Below are positions 6,120 to 11,735 of a stretch of DNA of 12,243 bases, one piece after another (the first letter of the stretch is position 1; each line of letters opens with the position of its first letter). The notes below the pieces were generated by a model, which saw only the letters and a list, made by a program, of their open reading frames with translations, was not told the DNA's origin and did no database searches. The position numbers and the translations under genes are program-made. The stretch comes from Thermococcus sp. (GTDB taxonomy: Archaea > Methanobacteriota_B > Thermococci > Thermococcales > Thermococcaceae): the NCBI GenBank assembly GCA_021160985.1, contig JAGHBN010000001.1, positions 1-12,243 on the forward strand. The letters run 5' to 3'.

Positions 6120-7014
6120 AGCGCGGCAGCCCTTTCCACAGAGACTCCACACTATAACCCCATAACTACCCAGGTTCAAAGGGCATATTATTTAATTATT
6201 TAATGGATTTTTCTCAGAACCAAATTAACAAGGATTTTCTGGACTGGTACAACCACAATAGACAATATCTTCCCCCACTAAACGAAGATAGTGTTGAAGA
6301 ACTGTTCAGCACATTCCTACAAGAAAACCCCGCCGAGGCGAGGTATCTAGATATTTTGACCAGGCTCAACAAAAACTTTACGATTTGAATGCACTTCGTG
6401 ATGATGCTATGGTTAAGGAATTCACAGTTGCACCACTGGGCCTATACTCTCCAGAACAAAATTATGTGAAGATTAAAGTCACTATCAAATATTTCACAAT
6501 CAAAATTGTCCGGTGGACTATTAAGTATGGGGAGCAGGATACAATAAACGTTTATTATTCTGGAAAGTATGCTAGGCAGACGTACTTAGAATTTAGTAAC
6601 AATTACAGGGATGCCAGCATAGTAGCTTGGATACTCGGAATTCCAGCATTACCTCTTTCACTGCCAATAGCTATGGCTATATGGTCTACAGCAGGTGGTA
6701 TAATGTTTCAAGAATTTAACTTGGACGACTACTGGGAATCTACAGATTACCAGTATTTTTGGATAGTCACTAAAAGCAATTACTATTACCCTAACGTTGT
6801 AGTGCCTGGAATTACACTTGCCTCCAACTTTGAGACGTATCTATACCACAAATCGGGTCGCAAATATTATCTCCTGCCTAACACAAAATACGTTTCAATA
6901 GTTCTTCCAGAGGTTTCATTATCTGCAACAGCTGCCGCAGCTAAAATCTCGGATGCCGCCCACGAGTTTGTGAATACTCATGGGCAGTCATGGGTGTATG
7001 TGAAGAGGGGGTGA
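6057..7014 (+). pseudogene. Broken second copy of the secreted glycine/Trp/Tyr-rich protein family (two frameshifts)
   Basis: The ATG at 6057 starts a signal peptide almost identical to that at 3838 (MKWKPLLAALLGLLMVGVTA), but the frame ends at 6201-6203. Sequence resumes in a second frame (MDFSQNQINKDFLDWYNHN...) to 6388, then in a third (QAQQKLYDLNALRDD...) to 7014. Removing one copy of the tandem TTATTTAA (6188-6203) joins the first two parts as RAYYLMDFS. Adding one T to the run at 6354-6357 joins the last two as LDIFDQAQQKLYDLN. The restored protein would be about 316 residues. Its second half is related to the 3838 protein: DT-hydrophobic-x-hydrophobic ... LEFSN, a hydrophobic segment ending GGIMF, then LDD and an aromatic stretch. 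It is followed by a membrane protein gene at 7072. Non-functional as read, unless the lesions are reversible or bypassed. Confidence 0.75.
6188..6203 (+). repeat. Perfect 8-bp tandem duplication (TTATTTAA x2) causing a frameshift
   Basis: TTATTTAA occurs at 6188-6195 and again at 6196-6203 without a gap. The eight extra bases shift the frame and create the early TAA at 6201-6203; deletion of one copy restores a continuous frame. This is typical of replication slippage. Confidence 0.85.
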
Positions 7015-7018
7015 CCCC

Positions 7019-7035
7019 CCTTAAATTTTTATAAT
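7019..7035 (+). promoter_or_regulatory. T-rich end of the preceding gene and TATA box for the gene at 7072
   Basis: Right after the stop at 7014 comes CCCCCCTTAAATTTTTATAATAC. The five Ts at 7026-7030 could end the upstream transcript, and TTTATAAT (7028-7035) can serve as TATA box. Transcription would then start near 7056, just ahead of the next gene. Confidence 0.45.
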
Positions 7036-7071
7036 ACTCCAAACCTCGCAAAGTTGGGGGTGGTGAGAGTG

Positions 7072-7440
7072 GTGCCTGGAAAAGTGGTTCGGTTTGCGAT
7101 GTCGGTTCCGGTTGCTATCTTTGCTCTCGCAGTACTCGCGGTCAGGGGCGTATCCTCTGAGACGATGCTCGTTCTGGCCCTCCTTTGGGTTGTGGGTGTC
7201 GTTTCTCCACGTGCCTGGGAGTTCTGGAACGGAAGACTTGGGAAAGTCTATTTACTCCAGAACGTCTTCCTGTATGCGACTTTCCTTGTTATCATTGCGG
7301 CGGAATACCTGCTCCTTGAAGGGGATATTTGCGGTGTCCCGAAGGAGGTGGCGATGTTTTTCACGGCCTGGCTTCTCACTGGGATTTTTGAATTCTTACG
7401 GCCAGGATTCGCGAGGAAAGAAGCTAATCAACCGTCGTAA
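7072..7440 (+). CDS. Small membrane protein following the second secreted-protein locus
   Basis: Encodes 122 residues from GTG 7072. The frame is open to TTG 7054, with further GTG codons at 7060, 7063 and 7069. A GGTGAG at 7062-7067 and the TATA box near 7030 make 7069 or 7072 most likely. Four hydrophobic segments are visible (about 9-26, 31-46, 62-82 and 92-109), with a loop holding the only Cys (GDICGVP, 84-90) and a basic tail (ARKEANQPS). No family is recognised. It lies where the first secreted-protein locus has its own four-segment membrane protein, but I see no convincing sequence similarity between the two. It converges on the minus-strand operon that ends at 7489. Confidence 0.7.
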   Translation: MPGKVVRFAMSVPVAIFALAVLAVRGVSSETMLVLALLWVVGVVSPRAWEFWNGRLGKVYLLQNVFLYATFLVIIAAEYLLLEGDICGVPKEVAMFFTAWLLTGIFEFLRPGFARKEANQPS

Positions 7441-7488
7441 AATAGTGCCTGGGGAAATGGCGGACAATAGAGCTGAACCTTGGTCGTC

Positions 7489-8046
7489 TCAAAATTCTAG
7501 GAGCCTCTTCGCCTCTTTAGCTTTTTCACAGAGCTCACAGCTCTGGAGAAAGACGAGCATGTTGAGGAGGTGGAAGAGCTCTATCTCCGTGAGCTCAATA
7601 TCTGCCTGGGATATTTTCTTGATTATGGGCTGGGATTTCAGCTCGATCTCATTTAAAACTTCCTTTGCGAGCTTTTCAAGAGCATTTTTGTCTTTGATCT
7701 TTAAACCAGCCTTCTCCAGGATCTGAACGAGTTTCTTGGCCTCCACCTGGAGGTACGCCTGCCTGAACTCCTCGACGCTCTCGTCGGCGGCCACCTTTAT
7801 CAGAAAGAGCCTCGCAGTTCTTGCGTACACTCTTTCGTTTCCGTGGGCTTCAAGTTCCTCAACCAGACCGGCACTCTCAAGCATCTTTATGTGTCGGTAT
7901 ATCGTCGTCCTGTCCTTTCCGAGTTCCATGCTGAGCTCCCATATGGTCATTGGCCTCTGTCTGAGCAACTGGAGTATCTTAAACCTTGTTTCGTCGGAGA
8001 GCACCTTTACTTTCTCCGGTTCAGTGATGATTAGAACTTCCCTCAA
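7489..8046 (-). CDS. ArsR-like winged-helix transcriptional regulator with C-terminal CxxC
   Basis: Encodes 185 residues from a TTG at 8046, preceded by GGAGGAG seven bases upstream. A longer frame to 8142 runs back inside the DUF211 gene and has no regulator-like sequence. The N-terminal winged helix, residues 10-80, reads LSDETRFKILQLL, then MTIWELSMELGKDRTTIYRH with the recognition helix near 45-60, then a wing with NERVYART. The C-terminal half (90-185) is helical, probably for dimerisation or sensing, and ends LQSCELCEKAKEAKRLLEF with Cys170 and Cys173. It is a paralogue of the regulator at 8378-8953, which lacks the Cys pair. It starts one base after the DUF211 stop, so the genes are translationally coupled. 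Target genes are unknown; the divergent acyl-CoA synthetase gene is one candidate. Confidence 0.85.
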   Translation of the reverse strand: MREVLIITEPEKVKVLSDETRFKILQLLRQRPMTIWELSMELGKDRTTIYRHIKMLESAGLVEELEAHGNERVYARTARLFLIKVAADESVEEFRQAYLQVEAKKLVQILEKAGLKIKDKNALEKLAKEVLNEIELKSQPIIKKISQADIELTEIELFHLLNMLVFLQSCELCEKAKEAKRLLEF

Positions 8047-8047
8047 T

Positions 8048-8353
8048 TCAGTACTCCTCCAGCTTATCCTGTGGAGTTTCCCCTTCCTCCACGATTTTCT
8101 TACCGGCGGCAACCATATCGATGCTGTGGACGACCCCGCCAAACTCCTCGATGGTTCTGACTATCTCCCCGTAGTCCAGGTCGTCCCCCACCATCGTTAT
8201 TTTGACGTTCTCTGTTTCCTTGTCTATTTCCACGAGAGTTATATTAACCCCATCCACACCCTCAAGCTCGCTCAGCCCTAAGGCCAGCTCAGTCACCATC
8301 GGCTGGTGTGGCTTGAGCACATCCAAAACCAGGAGCCTTATTCCCTTTGCCAT
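8048..8353 (-). CDS. DUF211 family protein
   Basis: Encodes 101 residues, the usual length for DUF211 (PF02680), a small archaeal family with a ferredoxin-like fold. Recognisable features are the opening GIRLLVLDVLKPHQP, the central EGVDGVNITLVEIDKETENV, VGDDLDYGEI and the late GGVVHSIDMVAAGK. The molecular function of the family is not established; small-molecule or metal-ion binding has been suggested by its fold. It sits between two paralogous winged-helix regulators with gaps of 24 and 1 bases, so it may act as a sensor or modulator for them (inference). The ATG at 8353 has only a weak ribosome site, consistent with translation coupled to the upstream gene. Confidence 0.9.
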   Translation of the reverse strand: MAKGIRLLVLDVLKPHQPMVTELALGLSELEGVDGVNITLVEIDKETENVKITMVGDDLDYGEIVRTIEEFGGVVHSIDMVAAGKKIVEEGETPQDKLEEY

Positions 8354-8377
8354 GGTTCATCGCTTCCAGTTTGGGCC

Positions 8378-8953
8378 TCACTTTTTAAGTATTTTCCCGA
8401 GCTTCTGGAGGAGCTCAATCGTCTCTTTGTCGCGGCCCATCCTGGCCATTGCGAGCCACTCGATGGCGTGTATTATGTCTTCGTTCGAGAAGTCTTTGAG
8501 TTTGTCCTCGTTCGCTTCAATCTCCCTAGATATCTCCGTCTTGAAGTCGTGCTCTTTCTTTAGGAGTTCGTCCATGGTGTTGAGGAGTTTCTCATCGTCA
8601 AACTCATATCCGAGCACCTTGAACACTTCGAGCTTTGTTTTCAGCCTTGAGCGGGCGAAGTAGCGCAGCTCCTCGTCTCCGAGGTAGAGGTTGATGTAGA
8701 ATGCGTCGGCGGTTCTTCCGTAGTATTTCTCGACGAGGTTCCCTTTCATTTCCGTCCGCTTGACCTCAACCAGACCGGCCTCCTTGAGCTTCTCGATGTG
8801 GTGGTATATCGTCTGGGGGGTCTTCCCAAGTATTTCGCTGAGCTGGGAGATCGTCATTTCCCTGCTCCTTAGGAGCTGGAGTATCTTCCGCCTTGTATCC
8901 TCAAGCATTAATTTTATGACCTCTGGGTCGGTGATTACCTTCACCTTTGCCAT
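8378..8953 (-). CDS. ArsR-like winged-helix transcriptional regulator, PH1932-like
   Basis: Encodes 191 residues from ATG 8953, with GGTGA five bases upstream; the frame is open to 9001 but that extension lacks support. The winged-helix domain (10-85) reads LEDTRRKILQLL, MTISQLSEILGKTPQTIYHH with the recognition helix near 45-61, then the wing MKGNLVEKYYGRTAD. The C-terminal half is helical (EIEANEDKLKDFSNEDIIHA near 144-163) and probably dimerises. From memory the sequence is very close to P. horikoshii PH1932, whose structure is known, but its ligand and targets are not clear to me. It is first in a three-gene operon with DUF211 and a second regulator, and divergent from the acyl-CoA synthetase gene, an arrangement that often goes with control of the shared intergenic region. 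Confidence 0.9.
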   Translation of the reverse strand: MAKVKVITDPEVIKLMLEDTRRKILQLLRSREMTISQLSEILGKTPQTIYHHIEKLKEAGLVEVKRTEMKGNLVEKYYGRTADAFYINLYLGDEELRYFARSRLKTKLEVFKVLGYEFDDEKLLNTMDELLKKEHDFKTEISREIEANEDKLKDFSNEDIIHAIEWLAMARMGRDKETIELLQKLGKILKK

Positions 8954-9027
8954 TGCCCTCACCAATTTAAACGTTCTAATGGTTTTTTGAGCGTTCCGCA
9001 ATATAACTCTTTTGCTCTTCCGCTAAC

Positions 9028-9040
9028 TTTATATATGTAA
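9028..9040. promoter_or_regulatory. Near-palindromic TATA element in the divergent intergenic region
   Basis: TTTATATATGTAA is close to its own reverse complement and could serve as TATA box in either direction. On the minus strand it would give a leader of about 50 bases for the regulator at 8953; on the plus strand, about 85 bases for the gene at 9144. A weaker minus-strand candidate (TTATATTG, around 9000-9008) lies closer to the regulator. Confidence 0.45.
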
Positions 9041-9062
9041 AGGCTGAGTCACACGAAGCCGA

Positions 9063-9077
9063 TGGACAAAATGTCCA
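9063..9077. promoter_or_regulatory. Perfect palindrome TGGACA-N3-TGTCCA, operator candidate
   Basis: A 15-base perfect inverted repeat (TGGACAAAATGTCCA) sits between the divergent regulator operon and the acyl-CoA synthetase gene, about 25-50 bases downstream of one TATA candidate and 28 bases upstream of another. The winged-helix regulators of this operon would bind as dimers to such a site. Which protein binds is inference. Confidence 0.5.
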
Positions 9078-9104
9078 ACCACCCACGCTCGGTGATATCA
9101 AACC

Positions 9105-9139
9105 TTAAATAGTCCTTCCCGAAAAACTTTCGGAGGTGG
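9105..9139 (+). promoter_or_regulatory. Proximal TATA candidate and strong ribosome binding site for the gene at 9144
   Basis: TTAAATAG (9105-9112) is a possible TATA box that would give a very short leader. GGAGGTGG (9132-9139) lies four bases before the ATG at 9144 and firmly fixes the start. Confidence 0.5.
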
Positions 9140-9143
9140 CAAG

Positions 9144-10556
9144 ATGGAGGCTCCGAAGCTTGATTTCCTGTTTTATCCGAGCAGTGTGGCTGTCATTGGA
9201 GCGTCAAACGTGCCCGGAAAGATTGGTAACGCGATAATGCGGTCGATACTGCTCAAATTCGGGGGAAAGGTCTATGCCGTCAACGTCAAGGGCGGTGAGA
9301 TAGAAATCAATGGGAAGAAGTTCCTGGTCTATAGGAGCGTTAAGGAGATACCTGACGAGGTCGACGTTGCGGTCATAGCAGTTCCGGCAAAGTTCGTCCC
9401 GGACGTCATCGATGAGTGTGGGGAGAAGGGCGTTAAGGCTGCCGTTGTCATAAGCGCCGGCTTCAAAGAGGCCGGAAGGGTTGACCTTGAGGAGGAGCTG
9501 GTGAAGCGCGCCAGGAAGTGGGGTATCCGCGTTGTCGGTCCGAACTGTCTTGGAATCACGAACCTTGAGAACGGCCTTGACTGTACTTTCAACCCGCCGG
9601 AGAGGCAGGCCAGGCCGCCCTTTGGAAAGGTCGCCTTCATGAGCCAGAGCGGTGCCTTCGGTGCGGCAATTCTCGACTGGGCCGCGAGTCACGAGATAGG
9701 CATGAGCAAGTTCATCAGCCTCGGCAACATGGCCGACCTCGACGAGAGCGACTTCATAGCATACCTCGGCGAGGACGAGAAGACCGGCGTCATCACCGGC
9801 TACATTGAGGGCGTCAAGGACGGCAGGAAGTTCTTCAACACCGCCAGGGAGGTCACGCTCAAGAAGCCCATCATTATTCTCAAGGCGGGAAGGACCGAGG
9901 CCGGAGCAAAAGCGGCCGCGAGCCATACCGGTTCCCTTGCGGGCTCGTTCAAGATATACGAGGCCGCCTTTGAGCAGGCCGGTGTCCTGAGCGCCAAGAG
10001 CATGCGCCAGCTCTTCAACTACGCGAAAGCTTTATCCATGCAGGAGCCGGCGAAGGGCAACCGCGTGGCGATAGTCACCAACGGCGGCGGTGCTGGAGTC
10101 ATGATGAGTGACGGCCTCCTTGAGAGTGGCATGAAGCTCGCCGAGCTCAGCGAGGAGACCAACAGGCGGTTCAAGGAGTCCATAGAGAGGGGCGAGCTCC
10201 CGGAGCACATGTCCTATAAAAACCCGGTAGACATCATCGGCGACGCGCCGTCGAGCAGGTACGAGATAGCCATGCGCTACGCTCTGGAGGACCTGAACGT
10301 TGACGTCCTCGTCGTCATAGCCCTATTCCAGAGCCCGGCCCTCGACGAGGGTATCGTTGACGCTCTCGCAAAGATGAGGGAGTACGGCAAGCCGATAGTC
10401 TTCGTCGCCCCTGGCGGAGAATACCCGCACAGGATGGCCAGAAGAATAGAGAGGGAAGCGGGCGTCCCGGTCTACGAGACCGTCGAGGACGGCGTCGATG
10501 CTGTTTATGCCCTCGCCAAGTACGGCGAGTGGCTGAAGGAGAACGGGAGGCTCTGA
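9144..10556 (+). CDS. Acyl-CoA synthetase (ADP-forming), alpha subunit
   Basis: Encodes 470 residues, the alpha-subunit length of the archaeal two-subunit enzyme that converts an acyl-CoA, ADP and phosphate to the acid, CoA and ATP, the main substrate-level ATP step in peptide and sugar fermentation by Thermococcales. The CoA-binding Rossmann domain shows VAVIGASNVPGKIGNAI (15-31). The ligase-like domains show VGPNCLGI (131-138) and MSQSGAFG (166-173). ASHTGS (259-264) holds the phosphorylated catalytic histidine, His261. A third domain begins GNRVAIVTNGGGAGVMMSD (305-323). The ATP-grasp beta subunit is absent here, so its partner must be encoded elsewhere. Thermococcales carry several alpha isoforms with different acyl preferences (acetyl, branched-chain, aryl), and I cannot assign the substrate from sequence alone. 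It is divergent from the HTH-DUF211-HTH operon. Confidence 0.93.
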   Translation: MEAPKLDFLFYPSSVAVIGASNVPGKIGNAIMRSILLKFGGKVYAVNVKGGEIEINGKKFLVYRSVKEIPDEVDVAVIAVPAKFVPDVIDECGEKGVKAAVVISAGFKEAGRVDLEEELVKRARKWGIRVVGPNCLGITNLENGLDCTFNPPERQARPPFGKVAFMSQSGAFGAAILDWAASHEIGMSKFISLGNMADLDESDFIAYLGEDEKTGVITGYIEGVKDGRKFFNTAREVTLKKPIIILKAGRTEAGAKAAASHTGSLAGSFKIYEAAFEQAGVLSAKSMRQLFNYAKALSMQEPAKGNRVAIVTNGGGAGVMMSDGLLESGMKLAELSEETNRRFKESIERGELPEHMSYKNPVDIIGDAPSSRYEIAMRYALEDLNVDVLVVIALFQSPALDEGIVDALAKMREYGKPIVFVAPGGEYPHRMARRIEREAGVPVYETVEDGVDAVYALAKYGEWLKENGRL

Positions 10557-10557
10557 T

Positions 10558-10584
10558 TCTTCTTAGCCTTTTTCTCCTGTTTTC
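10558..10584 (+). terminator. T-rich terminator after the acyl-CoA synthetase gene
   Basis: TTCTTCTTAGCCTTTTTCTC and the TTTT soon after follow the stop codon directly. Runs of T on the non-template strand are the usual archaeal termination signal. Confidence 0.55.
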
Positions 10585-10633
10585 GCCATCTCTGGCGGCA
10601 ATTATCGTGATGGAATTCTTTGACCTTAACATG

Positions 10634-10648
10634 CGAAAGGTTAATTAA
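10634..10648 (+). promoter_or_regulatory. Promoter candidate for the gene at 10680
   Basis: CGAAAGG followed by TTAATTAA (10641-10648) resembles a BRE/TATA pair. Transcription would begin close to 10670, giving an almost leaderless message for an ATG at 10680. Confidence 0.45.
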
Positions 10649-10679
10649 CCCATTCCTTCGAGTTACTATGGGCGGTTCG

Positions 10680-11693
10680 ATGAGGGTACTCCCTTTGGTA
10701 CTCGTGTCATTGCTTCTGATCCCCCTGGTCGGTGCAGGGCTGTACTACGGGGAAGAAAGCTTCAAGTACTCCACCAGCTTCATCGTGGAGAACGTTTCCG
10801 CTGTTACACTCCCGGGAGGAGCTGCACGGGTGGAGGAGGAACACATCCGTGTTTTTGAGGTACGAATCATCCCCGAGAACCAGAGCCAACTCATAGGTCT
10901 TGCCATGAACCTGTCGTCCTCGGGGAGGATTTACGGGGTTGAGTGCATCGTGAGCCAAGCGGCGGGGGACTACACGTCACCGGCGATTCTGTACCGCACT
11001 TCCAAGGGTTACATGGCCTCTTGCGACTTCAGGAGTATGTGGGGTGAACTGACCGGGATTCTTCCAGTTGATCAATCCTACCTTCGTTTCTCCAAGGGGG
11101 ATGGGTTTAACGTTTCCTTGAAATTCATTGTGGGTGAAAACGCCTCAGTTCGCGTGGAGGGACTTAGAGCCTTCCTGTACCGCTCGAAGGAGCCGACGAA
11201 TTTCGTGGTACTGGAAACCCCCGACGGCTACGAGCTGAAGATCGAGCCCGTTAAGTTCTCGTCCTTTTTCATTCGGGCTTCCTTCAGAAAAAGTGCCTCC
11301 CTGAGTTTTCTTGGAAGCAACGATGACTCAGACAGCATGAACCTCACGTTCCAGCGCTGCAACTGGAGCGACTACGGCGGTGTTATCGTACAGTTCATCT
11401 CCGATGACCCGCGCCTTCATTACAAAGGCCGGCATTTGCTGGTTGATGCCTTTGACTGCCCGGGGATTGTTCAATCCCAAATTCCGGATTTCAAGCGAAG
11501 ATGGGCGGTCTTTGATGGAATACAGGTTCGGAAACTGGACGACGTTAGAAGTGTGTTCTTCGCGGGCACCCTTTACGATCCGCCGACCGGAAGGGAGGAA
11601 CTGAGGTACTGGGGTGTCTGGCTTGGCCTTTCCCTTCTCATAGGGATTGCGATAGGCATCGGCGTTGGGTGGGCCCTCTGGAAAAGGCGGTGA
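10680..11693 (+). CDS. Membrane-anchored extracellular protein (uncharacterised)
   Basis: Encodes 337 residues from ATG 10680. The frame is open to 10620, and an ATG at 10668 is the alternative, but MRVLPLVLVSLLLIPLVGAG gives a clean signal peptide. The body, about 20-308, is hydrophilic and beta-strand-like, with many NVS, NLS or NLT possible glycosylation sites and four cysteines (in VECIVS, ASCDFR, QRCNWS and FDCPG) that may form two disulfides. A C-terminal membrane segment (about 314-334, rich in Gly/Ile: LLIGIAIGIGVGWAL) ends in KRR, giving an outside-facing, single-anchor topology. It contains no catalytic motif that I recognise. It stands alone on the plus strand and converges on the ATPase gene 25 bases later. 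A cell-surface role is likely; the function is unknown. Confidence 0.85.
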   Translation: MRVLPLVLVSLLLIPLVGAGLYYGEESFKYSTSFIVENVSAVTLPGGAARVEEEHIRVFEVRIIPENQSQLIGLAMNLSSSGRIYGVECIVSQAAGDYTSPAILYRTSKGYMASCDFRSMWGELTGILPVDQSYLRFSKGDGFNVSLKFIVGENASVRVEGLRAFLYRSKEPTNFVVLETPDGYELKIEPVKFSSFFIRASFRKSASLSFLGSNDDSDSMNLTFQRCNWSDYGGVIVQFISDDPRLHYKGRHLLVDAFDCPGIVQSQIPDFKRRWAVFDGIQVRKLDDVRSVFFAGTLYDPPTGREELRYWGVWLGLSLLIGIAIGIGVGWALWKRR

Positions 11694-11711
11694 CTTCGCG
11701 GCTGTTTGGCG

Positions 11712-11735
11712 TGGATTTTTAAGATTTTGGGCTTG
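11712..11735 (+). terminator. T-rich stretch at the end of the plus-strand gene
   Basis: GGATTTTTAAGATTTTGGGC, followed by further T runs, begins about 20 bases after the stop at 11693 and overlaps the end of the opposing gene. It may end the plus-strand transcript, but part of it is coding on the other strand. Confidence 0.35.

Noticed and set aside
2979..7440. Insertion sequence or integrated element as cause of the accessory region
   Set aside because: I found no transposase, integrase, terminal inverted repeats or target-site duplications; the only long repeat is the 72-bp leader of the two secreted-protein genes.
7094..7726. Plus-strand open frame of 210 residues
   Set aside because: It overlaps the membrane protein at 7072 in another frame and runs antisense into the regulator gene; Ser/Arg-rich translation typical of a shadow frame.
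9204..9926. Long open frame on the minus strand (240 residues)
   Set aside because: It lies wholly within the acyl-CoA synthetase gene, whose protein is unmistakable; the frame is a by-product of high GC codon use and its translation has no family character.
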